64,000 bases of DNA, taken from the NCBI GenBank assembly GCA_963674575.2, contig CAXXQT010000009.1:1860001-1924000 (forward strand), given 5' to 3'. Under the pieces are notes generated by a model. It was given only the letters and a program-made list of their open reading frames with translations, had not been told where the DNA came from and ran no database searches. The translations under genes and the position numbers were made by a program. This stretch comes from JAAYAY01 sp963674575 (GTDB lineage: Bacteria > Planctomycetota > Planctomycetia > Pirellulales > Thermoguttaceae). Shown one piece after another: positions 34,538-43,445 of the stretch (positions are counted from its first letter, which is position 1; each line of letters begins with the position of its first letter).

Positions 34538-35761
34538 TCACCCCCGGCGCGACCTGTTTCTGGCAAGGTGTGTCCGTATCCAGGAAGCGAAGGAGCGGGA
34601 CGTGATCTTCCATTGGTCCGTACGAATAGCGTCAGTCCTGACAATCCCCTTCTCAACCAACACTTTTAGCGCGCTATCCACCTCCTCGGCAGATTCGGCG
34701 GCCTCATTGTGCATTTCGTGAAGCGAGAAGAATTTCTCTGGGCCTGTCGCAAGCGTCGCAAGAACCGCGCGCTCGACATCGGAGACGGATGGATCGGCAA
34801 ACATCTCGTTGAAGTACGCCCACCCGAGTTGATCGATCGCCCCACCCGTCGTGTAGGCGCCGCTGTACGCACTGGTAAGGGTGATCGTGCTTCCCTCAAC
34901 ATGCTCGAATGCGGCGTGAGCATATTGCTGCAGGAAGTGCGGATAGCCCTCCGACCAGTCGACAATGCACTGCTCAGCCGTTTCTTCCATCGTCACCGAG
35001 GTAGCGTTCTCGCTGCACGCGGCGGCCATGCCCGCTCGCACCACCTCCCGACATTCGGACTCGGTTAGCGGTGTCAGGCTGTCGATGTGATTATGTCGCG
35101 GGCTGGACGCATGCGCGGTCTTGAGCCGCGAAATCAGATTGGTCTGTCCAGCGATCCCGATTCCGGCGCGATTCACCCCGAGCTTCTGCAATCGCTCGAT
35201 CAATCGCCGAAGGATCAAGCCAAACATCGCCTCATCCGGCGGTTGATCGGCTTCGTCGATCAGGATCAAGACTCCGGCACACACAGGAGTAAGCGTATTA
35301 ACGACCTCTCTGATCCTTTTCGCGAGGTCGTCGATCATGCGCCAGCCCATAGGCTCCGCGTCGTCCCTGTCGTACCTGACTCCGAAGGCCTCGAAACGCT
35401 GCGCAAACTGCACTGCCTTCTTGGCGACAGCCTGGCCTTGTTTGACTGCGTCGAACTGATCTATCAACTCGAGTTCCAACTTACCCAGGATAGAGCAGAA
35501 GTCGTCTTCCTGGTCAAGGTCGACGCTCACGACAAGGAACTTCGGCCGGTCTTCGCTGGCGATAGCCAGTTCATGAATGCGCGCCATAAGGGAAGACTTC
35601 CCTATCCCTCGCTCACCAACGACCGCAAAGTTGCTGGCGACTCCTCGGCGCAGATGTTCCAGACGTCTCTCGGCGCCAGCGAGTTCTGTCGTCCTGCCGG
35701 CGAACAGCCCGGAGGCGGCCACAGCTAAAGGAGTGAACGGATTGATAAGGATGTTCGTCAT
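34538..35761 (-). CDS. AAA+ ATPase (AAA_16/Orc1-Cdc6-like) of the candidate system
   Basis: A 407-residue ATPase. It opens with NPFTPLAVAASGLFAGRTTELAGAERRLEHL, then Walker A GERGIGKSS (49-57), Walker B LILIDEAD (165-172), a polar sensor-1 position in IGIAGQTNLI, and the lid segment LTPLTESECREVVRAGM. The C-terminal 80 residues (ERAVLATLATGPEKFFSLHEMHNEA, VDSALKVLVEKGIVRTD) form a winged helix. This plan is shared with Orc1/Cdc6 and STAND-like regulatory ATPases that sense or load onto DNA. It is transcribed away from the kinase-helicase gene; AAGGGA precedes its ATG and a promoter-like pair lies behind it. Function unknown. Confidence 0.85.
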   Translation of the reverse strand: MTNILINPFTPLAVAASGLFAGRTTELAGAERRLEHLRRGVASNFAVVGERGIGKSSLMARIHELAIASEDRPKFLVVSVDLDQEDDFCSILGKLELELIDQFDAVKQGQAVAKKAVQFAQRFEAFGVRYDRDDAEPMGWRMIDDLAKRIREVVNTLTPVCAGVLILIDEADQPPDEAMFGLILRRLIERLQKLGVNRAGIGIAGQTNLISRLKTAHASSPRHNHIDSLTPLTESECREVVRAGMAAACSENATSVTMEETAEQCIVDWSEGYPHFLQQYAHAAFEHVEGSTITLTSAYSGAYTTGGAIDQLGWAYFNEMFADPSVSDVERAVLATLATGPEKFFSLHEMHNEAAESAEEVDSALKVLVEKGIVRTDAIRTDQWKITSRSFASWIRTHLARNRSRRG

Positions 35762-35798
35762 GCGATGTCGTTCCCTTTGCCCGAAGGGGGCTGCCTGT

Positions 35799-35828
35799 GG
35801 CATAGCCAGAAAGTCTCAACGCTGTCAA
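35799..35828 (-). promoter_or_regulatory. Predicted sigma70 promoter for the ATPase gene
   Basis: Read on the minus strand, a consensus TTGACA (35823-35828), an 18-base spacer and TATGCC (35799-35804) stand about 38 bases before the ATG at 35761. The -35 box is perfect, the -10 box weak. Confidence 0.5.
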
Positions 35829-35936
35829 CGACGACCGCGTCCTGAATGTGGTCCGCAACCGGGCAAGCATGCACAGCTGCCCTACCTCGCGCTGCGACAC
35901 TTCAGAAGCCGTATTGACACGCTGACACCACCCAAA

Positions 35937-35966
35937 TTGACGCCACTCCAATTACGTTGGTATAAT
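35937..35966 (+). promoter_or_regulatory. Predicted strong sigma70 promoter for the kinase-helicase gene
   Basis: TTGACG (35937-35942), an 18-base spacer and a perfect TATAAT (35961-35966) give one of the best promoter matches in the window. The start site would fall near 35973, about 55 bases before the ATG at 36028. An in-frame ATG at 35965 overlaps the -10 box and cannot be on this transcript. Confidence 0.75.
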
Positions 35967-36027
35967 GTACGCGTTCATAGGGACCTGTCAACCCACTTCC
36001 GCCCATTCCTTTTTCGAGGAACACATC

Positions 36028-39000
36028 ATGCCACGAGTCGGAGACGAGCTCCTGCACCGCGGATATCGGTTGGAAGAGTTGCTCGATGAGTCTGGCGACC
36101 GACAAACGTGGCGAGCTCACAACAGCTACGGCAACCCGGTGCTGATCAAGACTTGGCAGTTCGCTGGCGCGAGCCCGGATCCTGTTCTGCGGGCCCTATT
36201 CAATACGGAACTCCGAAATCTGTTCCGTCTATCCGGCCTTCCTGGCGTTGAGAAGTGTATTGTCACGATTCTGGACGCCGGCGTGATGGAGCCCACGGAC
36301 GACCGCGTCGGGTGCTTCGTTATCGTGCTGGATGTTCCGGGCTTCTTGACACTGGCGCAGGCACTTGCAAATCGACAGCAGCACCGATGGCTGCGCGAGC
36401 TCGATGTCGTCACAAATCGCACGATCGTGTGGCGGAGCTTTCGGCGACTCGCGCAGGGACTGGGGCAAATTCATCGCTGTCAAATGTTGCACCGGGCGGT
36501 GTCCCCGAGGGCGATCTTTCTTGATGAGGGGGCCTTCGATGACATGCGGCTCGGTGCCTTCGAGTGGACGGTTCGCCTGACGAATTCCGATATGGCCGTT
36601 GAGCCGGTCGTCGGTGGCGACGCTTCGACCCCTTACTCATTCGAGTACGACTGGTATTGCTTCGGCGTGGTGCTGGCCCAGGTGCTCGCGGCGGCGGACA
36701 TCGGAGGGTATAGTGGCGCGGACGCGAACCAACGGTTGCTTGATGCCGTCCACAGATCCCCCCTCCACGACATCGAACAAGAGACGATCATCCAGTTTCT
36801 GGCGGCCGATCGGGAATCGCGGCAGAATCGCTCGAGCTTCGTCTTGCCGCAGCTTGACGAGGTTATTGAGACCCTTGAACAACCTAGGCAGAAGAACGCG
36901 GCATTCGTGCTCATTTGCGCGCTGGGGCCCCAAACAAGGCTAACTACCGCCGTCCTTGACGAGATGAAGAGCGTTGACCCCGCGAGCGACGTCAAAGCTC
37001 ACCAGCTTCAACCGCAATGTGACTTCATCAAAGACGATCTCGCGCAAGCTACTATTGTCCGACGTGCGAACGTCGGTGATTTCGTTCTGATCGGGCGGAA
37101 ACTCCGCTATCGAGTCAAGAGCCACAAGGACAGGCAGACCAGCCGAGCGGACTGGTCGGCGGCTTTCTGCGAAAAGACCGTGAACGTCCCGTACGCGGGG
37201 ACCGATGAGCAACGGGATCTCAGCGACGTGCCAATCGACGTGCTTAGTGTGGCGCATTTCTATCAGGGCGGTCAGAACCTTGAACGCGCCACAAACTGGC
37301 GAAGCATCCTGCCGCTTGAGGAGGCAAACGAATCTCAGGCCCTTCTGGTGCGCTACCAAGAATTCTTTCGTGTCACCAACCAGATTGAGATGCTGATGGT
37401 GAGTGCGCAAATCTTCGCGTACAAGGTGGTCGATTACACGGAGAAGGATGGCAAGGAATATCTCGAAATCGTGGAGACGCCGGAGGAAAGACCGTTTCCC
37501 GACTACCTAAAAAGACAAGACATGATCACCATGCTGGCGCACGAATTGGCACTCGGCAGGGCGGAGAAGGTTGCCAATAAGAGAGGTCAGCAGGATCGGG
37601 ATCTCGTCTACCTGAGCGAGGAGGACTCTCTTGCCCTGTACCGTCAAGCAAGGAGCTTCGAGATGTGGAGCATCCAGCGGTGCAAGCCAGGCACGCCGCT
37701 TCGACTTGAGCGGATGAAGAATGCCAAGGTGCCCAGACCACCGGACGAGGGGTTCCTCCGGACCAGCGGAATGTTCGGGCAGGTACATCTGCTGATTCGG
37801 CGAAAACGGGCGATCGATCGGCTGCTTGACCACGCCCACTTGTTGCGGTCGTTCCTGACCCCCGACGACAAGGCGATCGCCTCAAAGGCGGAGAAGCTGC
37901 CTTCCGAGGTCAATGAAGGTCTTTCTCGGGATAGCCAGCTCGATGACACGAAGGTTGCCGCCATTGAGGACATTTGGCAAACGCGCCCATTGTTCTTGCT
38001 CCAGGGACCGCCTGGAACGGGGAAAACGACGCTGGTCGCCAATCTCCTGCGGCTGATTTTCGACGAATCACCCGTTACCCAGGTCTTGGTGACGGCCCAG
38101 GCCCATCCCGCTGTTGATGTACTTCGTCGCCGCGTGAATGACGCACTAGGTGACGCCTCGGACCCGCTGCGTCACCCGCTGAGCGTTCGGTTTCCGAAGA
38201 GCCTCCGGAAGCAGAAGGCAGATGAAGGAGATGGGCGACCCATCGTTCCCGACGCTGATTTCCCCGACGCCGTTGCGCGACGCGTGTTGGAGGAGGCCAA
38301 GGAGACGCTCGACGCGTCGCCTACCCTGTCGGCCTTGCAGCAGCGTTGGCGAAATCGCATTGACGACATCCTTGCGGGCCTCGCCAGTGGCGACGAGGCT
38401 GGCGAGGTGACCGACTTCATCGAGTTGATCAAGCGATCAGCCAATATCACGTATTCATCGACTACGTCCGGGGCGTTGGCGGAACTCGCGGAATCACCGC
38501 TGAGCTTCGACTGGTCCATTATTGAAGAAGCGGGCAAAGCGCATGGGTTCGACCTTGTCTTGCCATTGCAGAACGCGCATCGATGGCTGATGATTGGCGA
38601 CCACGAGCAATTGCCGCCCTATCGTTTCAAGAATTTCCGCAAAGCCATCGAGAATATCGATGAAGTCTTCGACTTGCTCAGCCGATTCCCTGACCGCGGG
38701 CGCAAGCTGCTGGACGTCGATCTGCTTAATGCCTGGACCAAGGATGCCGACGAGGATCCAGGCGTTGAGAACAAGCGGGCCGAAAAAGTGGCATTCTGGC
38801 AGAAACGGCTGAAGGTGTTCAAGGACATCTACGAGCGTGCAAAGGAGAGTATGGAGGGCCGGTCTGATGAACACCCCCCACTTCACGGCCGGCTGACCGA
38901 GCAGCATCGCATGCACCCAACCATCGCAGGGCTCATCTCGTACGGGTTCTACGACAATCAGATCGTGAGCAGGACGGTCGACGACCACGACAAGCCGCTT

Positions 39001-39636
39001 GATCGGGTTTGCCACAACTTCGTCGCCCCAGAGGACATCATTGGCAAAGCAATCGTCTGGATTGACGTGCCGAGGGGCGACACAAACGAAGGCGGGGATC
39101 AAACAGAATACGGCATGTACACATCCGATGCCGAAATCGACGCGATCGATCGCTTCCTGTCGAGACTGCGATTGGAAGAGCCCGTGACCAAGAAGCTCGA
39201 CCTCGCGCTATTATCACCCTATCGCGCCCAAATGGGGCAAATGAAACAACGGTTCAGCGACCTTCACTTGCGAGAATGGAATTGGCTGGCCCCATCGAAT
39301 CGGTCCATTGCGCATACCGTCGATTCGTTTCAGGGAAACGAGGCGGGCGTCGTTGTCGTTTCGATGGTGCGGAACAACAGGTGCGAGTCACTTATGGGTG
39401 CCTTCGGCTTCCTCACCGAGCCGGAGCGAATGAACGTGCTGTTGTCGCGAGCGGAGCGGTTGCTGGTCCTAGTTGGCTGCTGGGAGTTCTTCCACGACAA
39501 TCTCGCTGACATTACTCGTGCATTCGAAAGCACGAACGATTTGTCCAAACTGGCGCGAGTCGTCGACTACCTTGAGAAGTGTTTTAATAATGGCGACGCC
39601 GCGTTCATTCCAGCAAACACTTTGACGGAGCGTTAA
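36028..39636 (+). CDS. Pseudokinase-SF1 helicase fusion protein
   Basis: A 1202-residue protein. Residues 8-285 have a protein-kinase fold with Lys41 in VLIKTW and Glu61. However, the HRD loop reads LHRAVSPRAIF (155-164) and the DFG site reads LGAFEW, so the catalytic Asp, Asn and metal-binding Asp are gone. Residues 290-640 match nothing I recognise. Residues 641-1150 form a Dna2/Upf1-like SF1 helicase with all motifs: GPPGTGKTT (660-668), IIEEAG (831-836), GDHEQLPP (857-864), EQHRMHP (958-964), LLSPYRAQ (1061-1068), TVDSFQGNEAGVVVVS (1097-1112) and MNVLLSRAE (1135-1143). GAGGA precedes the ATG. It is cotranscribed with the PLD-like gene (2-base gap), and a nucleic-acid-directed defence role is inferred. 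Confidence 0.88.
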   Translation: MPRVGDELLHRGYRLEELLDESGDRQTWRAHNSYGNPVLIKTWQFAGASPDPVLRALFNTELRNLFRLSGLPGVEKCIVTILDAGVMEPTDDRVGCFVIVLDVPGFLTLAQALANRQQHRWLRELDVVTNRTIVWRSFRRLAQGLGQIHRCQMLHRAVSPRAIFLDEGAFDDMRLGAFEWTVRLTNSDMAVEPVVGGDASTPYSFEYDWYCFGVVLAQVLAAADIGGYSGADANQRLLDAVHRSPLHDIEQETIIQFLAADRESRQNRSSFVLPQLDEVIETLEQPRQKNAAFVLICALGPQTRLTTAVLDEMKSVDPASDVKAHQLQPQCDFIKDDLAQATIVRRANVGDFVLIGRKLRYRVKSHKDRQTSRADWSAAFCEKTVNVPYAGTDEQRDLSDVPIDVLSVAHFYQGGQNLERATNWRSILPLEEANESQALLVRYQEFFRVTNQIEMLMVSAQIFAYKVVDYTEKDGKEYLEIVETPEERPFPDYLKRQDMITMLAHELALGRAEKVANKRGQQDRDLVYLSEEDSLALYRQARSFEMWSIQRCKPGTPLRLERMKNAKVPRPPDEGFLRTSGMFGQVHLLIRRKRAIDRLLDHAHLLRSFLTPDDKAIASKAEKLPSEVNEGLSRDSQLDDTKVAAIEDIWQTRPLFLLQGPPGTGKTTLVANLLRLIFDESPVTQVLVTAQAHPAVDVLRRRVNDALGDASDPLRHPLSVRFPKSLRKQKADEGDGRPIVPDADFPDAVARRVLEEAKETLDASPTLSALQQRWRNRIDDILAGLASGDEAGEVTDFIELIKRSANITYSSTTSGALAELAESPLSFDWSIIEEAGKAHGFDLVLPLQNAHRWLMIGDHEQLPPYRFKNFRKAIENIDEVFDLLSRFPDRGRKLLDVDLLNAWTKDADEDPGVENKRAEKVAFWQKRLKVFKDIYERAKESMEGRSDEHPPLHGRLTEQHRMHPTIAGLISYGFYDNQIVSRTVDDHDKPLDRVCHNFVAPEDIIGKAIVWIDVPRGDTNEGGDQTEYGMYTSDAEIDAIDRFLSRLRLEEPVTKKLDLALLSPYRAQMGQMKQRFSDLHLREWNWLAPSNRSIAHTVDSFQGNEAGVVVVSMVRNNRCESLMGAFGFLTEPERMNVLLSRAERLLVLVGCWEFFHDNLADITRAFESTNDLSKLARVVDYLEKCFNNGDAAFIPANTLTER

Positions 39637-39638
39637 GA

Positions 39639-41516
39639 ATGATTGTCTGGCTGCCAATCAGCGTCTTTGAAGTCGAGTATCAAGTGGTCGTGGGAAGGCC
39701 CTACTCCGTGTTCGAAAGGACGCTTCTGGAGTTCGTCGCCGAGGGGCATGGAGTGCCCGGCCAACTCGTGGATTTGCTTAAGGTCCAACAGAGTGTGGTC
39801 ATCCAAGGGCTGGCGACGCTGATGCAAGCTGGCTGGATCGCGCTGGCCGCCGAAACCGCGCAGGGATACGTTCTCACCACCGCTGGCAAGAGCGCGCTAA
39901 AGGCCGACGGCTCACTGCCCCCAAATCGCCTGTTGGATGAGCGCAAGAAGCACGTGGTCATGGAGCGTCGATGGCGCAATGTTTGCGACGCCAGTGACGT
40001 GCGGTATGTGAAGGATCGCGTGAAGCGAGAGAGCGAAACCAGGGGGGAACCAAGTGCGACAGTGCGGCCGGCGTATTCCGAAGGCCCGGAGGCGGGGGAG
40101 GTGCGTCCGTGCCTGCCGATCGAGAAGCTCGAATTCCAGCGCATCCTTGGGATAGGTCCCATTACGGCGCGCTACCCTGACGGCAATTGGCTTCGCTTGG
40201 ATGTCAACACCGAGACAAGCCGAGTACTGAACCTACCGCCGATGTGGCGAGAGGACATTCGCTTGGTGCAAGATGTCGTCGAAGCGGCCCTTACCATCGA
40301 ACAGCTTGACGACGATCAGGTGCAAGCGTGTCTTGCTTGGGCCGAGGCCGAGGCAGACACGGAATTCGATGAACAGGAGTTGTTGGACGACGAGGTTGAC
40401 CAACAAGCCGATGGAGAAGTCGAGAAAGATCGGCACCGCGCTCTTAAGGTCAAGAAAAGGCAGCAGAGGTTCGCAATTGCCGATCCAAACGAGTTTCGGT
40501 TCCTCGTCGGACAGCGTCGACACGAGGAGTACTTGGATGCTCAATTCCGACGCGCCGCGGCTGGCGAAACGAAATGTATGATTCTGCACAGTGAGACGCT
40601 TGACGCGTCAGTGATCCAGCGGTCGATACGGATGTTTCAGGGCGCACTCGAGTCCGGGACTAATATCGATTTCCTATTCGGGAGAATCCCCGCCCGTGGG
40701 ACGGAGGCTGCACAATCACATCAGCGTGCGCTGAGTTTCCTCGAGAATTTCCAAAAGGCGACGCAAACGAGCATTGCCGGGCGATTGATAGTCAATAGCC
40801 AGCCTACGGGATTGCCGCAGAGCCTGCTACTGTGCGACGCAACGGAGTCTCCTGAAACGGCGGTTGGCTCCCACGCGTGGTTTGGCTTGCCAGCTCGGGG
40901 GGGGCCGCTCACGTGCTGCACGACAACTCCACTTATTGTGGCACGCATTTGCCGCATCATCGGTGACGCGATGGCGCGCTCGCAGCAGTTGCAGAGCAGC
41001 TACAATCGGCAACGGTTGCAGAACCTTGCAGGCAGACTGGAGGGATGCGATGCAAGCCGGACTCCTGGGGAATACACTGCCAAAGGTGCGGTGGTAACCA
41101 CAAGAGAATACGGAAGCAAGCTCCTGAATTGGTGTCGATCTGATAACGCCCCCACCCAGCGCCGCTGTCGCTTCTTCGCACGCAAAGTCGACGGGGCGCC
41201 CAGCAGAACGCTAATTGAGTGGACCAGCGCTCAATCCGACGGTGGAGTTGGGTGGACTCTGACCACACCGGTTGAAGTGTCCGAAGATGTGCATCGGCTG
41301 CTCGAAGAGCACGGTGTCGAGGTGGTCATTGATCCCGAGGTGGATGCCAATTTTCTCGTCGCCGGCGACGATGACCTCCTGATCGGGAGCTTCCAATGGC
41401 TGTCTCCCGAGAATCGCCCTGACCGCCCTGACGAGATGCTTCTACCCGATCTCGGCCTGTGGCTCAATGTGGAAGGGGTTGCCGCCTTGTTGGACAAGGC
41501 GCTAGCAGCCCGGTGA
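39639..41516 (+). CDS. Winged-helix protein with degenerate PLD-like domains
   Basis: A 625-residue protein. Residues 20-90 look like a winged helix (ERTLLEFVAEGHGVPGQLVDLL, VIQGLATLMQAGWIAL, YVLTTAGKSAL). An acidic linker lies near 222-265. The C-terminal half resembles two phospholipase-D-like halves. The first runs from MILHSETLDASVIQ to SLLLCDATESPETAVGSHAWFG. The second, at about residues 565-590, is VDANFLVAGDDDLLIGSFQW. The VGS and LIGSFQW turns are where PLD nucleases have GSFNW. The His and Lys of both HxK motifs are missing (DANF where HAKF is usual), so phosphodiesterase activity is unlikely. It follows the helicase gene by 2 bases and presumably acts with it. The fold call is moderate; function unknown. 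Confidence 0.7.
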   Translation: MIVWLPISVFEVEYQVVVGRPYSVFERTLLEFVAEGHGVPGQLVDLLKVQQSVVIQGLATLMQAGWIALAAETAQGYVLTTAGKSALKADGSLPPNRLLDERKKHVVMERRWRNVCDASDVRYVKDRVKRESETRGEPSATVRPAYSEGPEAGEVRPCLPIEKLEFQRILGIGPITARYPDGNWLRLDVNTETSRVLNLPPMWREDIRLVQDVVEAALTIEQLDDDQVQACLAWAEAEADTEFDEQELLDDEVDQQADGEVEKDRHRALKVKKRQQRFAIADPNEFRFLVGQRRHEEYLDAQFRRAAAGETKCMILHSETLDASVIQRSIRMFQGALESGTNIDFLFGRIPARGTEAAQSHQRALSFLENFQKATQTSIAGRLIVNSQPTGLPQSLLLCDATESPETAVGSHAWFGLPARGGPLTCCTTTPLIVARICRIIGDAMARSQQLQSSYNRQRLQNLAGRLEGCDASRTPGEYTAKGAVVTTREYGSKLLNWCRSDNAPTQRRCRFFARKVDGAPSRTLIEWTSAQSDGGVGWTLTTPVEVSEDVHRLLEEHGVEVVIDPEVDANFLVAGDDDLLIGSFQWLSPENRPDRPDEMLLPDLGLWLNVEGVAALLDKALAAR

Positions 41517-41656
41517 CGGAGCACCAGCGAGCGTCTGTCAATCGCCCCAGAGAGGTGCGTGTCTATTGTGTGGCGACTCAGGTGCTTTGCGTTTCCCAGG
41601 CTTGTCGGCGTTGCCCTGTAGCTTCCCGAAGCCGCTGCGGCGAGAAGTTGAAGGGC

Positions 41657-41953
41657 GTGATTCGGGTCGATAGGAGCGAGATTCGGTCGCTCGTGAACGA
41701 AGTGGTTCGCCAGTCGGTCGAGGAGACGCTGAACGGACTCTTGGAGGCTGAGGCGGAGCAACTTTGTCAGGCGAAGCGGTATGAGCGGTCGGCCAACCGT
41801 GCGGACACGCGAGCTGGTCACTACAAACGCACACTCCATACGAAGGCTGGCGAGGTCGAGCTGAAGATGCCACGGCTCCGGCGGATACGGTTGGAGACGG
41901 AGATCATTGGACGTTACCAGCGTCGCGAATCTAGCGTCGAAGGAGCTCTGATG
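41657..41953 (+). pseudogene. Truncated IS256-family transposase
   Basis: From a GTG at 41657 the frame gives about 99 residues typical of the N-terminus of IS256/Mutator transposases. The sequence runs IRSLVNEVVRQSVEETLNGL, then LEAEAEQLCQAKRYERSANR, then GHYKRTLHTKAGEVELKMPR, then ETEIIGRYQRRESSVEGALM. At 41953 the similarity ends, where IS256 proteins should continue with the catalytic DDE domain. More than two thirds of the protein is missing, so it cannot transpose. It lies 140 bases after the PLD-like gene and marks the right edge of the accessory stretch. Confidence 0.85.
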
Positions 41954-42422
41954 GATTTCCGGGGACACCATGGACGCGCTGCGGAAAATCATCGCTGCCA
42001 CCCTGTGCAACTGGAAATCCGGGAAGTTGCCGATCGGCCGGCCCTGGAAAGGTCCCTGGGAACCGTCCGGTTTGTATCGCTTGTGCGAGCAAGGCCCCCG
42101 GCTTCGCACCAGCGTCTCGGCTTTCGTTCCAGTGCGTTTCGCGTAAAATCTCACGTCCCCGCCAGGGAATCTGACGTATGTTTGCGATAGGGACATTCGA
42201 CTTTTTCCTCATCAACGACGCTTTTCGCCAAACCGCTTCCAGGATCGGCCTTCCCAGCGAACGAACCTCGACTCGATCGGATGAATCCGAGCCGGACTAG
42301 TTCCTTCGAAGACCACTCTTCGTGAGCGGGAATCGTTTCGAATACGATGCGCCCCAGCGTGCGTGAGAACTGAGAGGGATACATCCGGCGCGCTGCGCAA
42401 TGCGCCGAACGGAGAAACTGCC
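41954..42422. other. Post-IS intergenic region
   Basis: The first bases after the transposase break (TTTCCGGGGACACCAT) look like an end sequence of another mobile element, but no second end was found. The rest has no gene-like frame. The stretch before 42423 must hold the promoter of the pilus-like genes. Confidence 0.45.
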
Positions 42423-42863
42423 ATGTTCACGGGAACCTTGCGCTCGCACCGACGTCGTCGGCGACGCGGTGTTGCACTCGTCGAGTTTGCGATGGTCGTT
42501 CCGGTTGTATTCGCCTTCATGTTCGGTCTCATCGAATTGAGCCGCTACGTCATGGTCCAACAAGCGCTGAGCAGCGCAGCCCAGCGGGGCTGCCGCAAAG
42601 CCATGCTGGCCACCACGGTCAACGACGGCGTCGTCGAATCGGCCGTTCGCGAATATCTCGGCGGCGCCCTCGGATCCGTGGCGAATTCCGATCTCATCCA
42701 AATTGACGTCTCCCCGTCGACAATGGCCAACATCACGTCCGGGACCGAGGTCACCGTCCAGGTCCAGGTCAGCGCAGCCGACATCAGTTGGGTCCAAGGC
42801 AGTTTCTTCGGCGGGCCCGGCGATCTCGTGCTTTCGGGGCAGTCGGTGCTGGTCCGTGAGTGA
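42423..42863 (+). CDS. TadE-like pilus protein 1
   Basis: A 146-residue protein with the TadE-like N-terminus: a basic stretch (SHRRRRRRG) followed by VALVEFAMVVPVVFAFMFGLIEL with the conserved Glu, then SRYVMVQQALSSAAQRGCRKA. The basic-then-hydrophobic start is that of a pseudopilin processed at the inner membrane. The remainder is a small extracellular domain. GGAG stands 8 bases before the ATG. It is the first of three adjacent Tad-like genes, which probably build minor components of a Flp-type pilus or secretion structure; the secretion ATPase genes are not in this window. Confidence 0.88.
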   Translation: MFTGTLRSHRRRRRRGVALVEFAMVVPVVFAFMFGLIELSRYVMVQQALSSAAQRGCRKAMLATTVNDGVVESAVREYLGGALGSVANSDLIQIDVSPSTMANITSGTEVTVQVQVSAADISWVQGSFFGGPGDLVLSGQSVLVRE

Positions 42864-42912
42864 ACGCCGACTCGTTATCCCGTTTCTGGAGAAGTCACGA
42901 CCGAGGCAAATC

Positions 42913-43401
42913 ATGACAGGCCTTCCTTCCGAAACCAGGTTTTCGACCTGCCGGGTCCGGCAACGGCGTCAGCGGCGAGGCGCGGCCACTGTTGAATTTG
43001 CCATGACGGCCCCGTTCCTGATGATTCTCCTCCTCGGAATGGTCGACGTGGGCCAGCTTGCCAACGTGGGACAGGCCGTGAGCGGCGCGTCATCCTTCGC
43101 CGCCCGGGAGGCCTCCAAACCAACCACGGACTCGGTCGCCACGGTCCAAGGACGCGTGACCGAGTACCTGGCCGATCGCTTTCCCAACCTTTCTTCCGAC
43201 ACCCTGGGCGCGGCAACCGACATCGCTCTTCTCGATGGCAACGGCAACGTCCTCTCGGACAGTGCCCTTTCCGCGATGGATCCCGGTTCGCCCATCACCC
43301 TCCAGGTCGTCTTCCAGTTCGATTCCGTCCGCTGGCTGGGCGGCATCGGGGTTGGACAAGGCAAAATCTTGCAGACGACAACCGTCGTACGGCGCGAATA
43401 G
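42913..43401 (+). CDS. TadE-like pilus protein 2
   Basis: A 162-residue protein with the same plan as the gene before it: RQRRGAATVEFAMTAPFLMILLLGMVDVGQLANVGQAVSGAS, then a periplasmic domain. The Glu in TVEFAM occupies the family position. A GAGG lies 6 bases before the ATG. It is 49 bases downstream of the first TadE-like gene and 44 bases before the TadG-like gene, consistent with one operon. Sequence similarity to the first TadE protein is limited to the N-terminal segment. Confidence 0.87.
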   Translation: MTGLPSETRFSTCRVRQRRQRRGAATVEFAMTAPFLMILLLGMVDVGQLANVGQAVSGASSFAAREASKPTTDSVATVQGRVTEYLADRFPNLSSDTLGAATDIALLDGNGNVLSDSALSAMDPGSPITLQVVFQFDSVRWLGGIGVGQGKILQTTTVVRRE

Positions 43402-43445
43402 CCGGACGGTTTGCTTCCGTTCCGCCCTGTTGAGGAACTCGCCTT

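Noticed and set aside
35965..36027. An earlier ATG for the kinase-helicase
   Set aside because: It overlaps the predicted -10 box, has no ribosome binding site, and the ATG at 36028 has GAGGA at the right distance.
41231..42196. A 321-codon minus-strand frame over the end of the PLD-like gene
   Set aside because: It is a shadow of the PLD-like gene and the IS256 remnant, with no recognisable domain.
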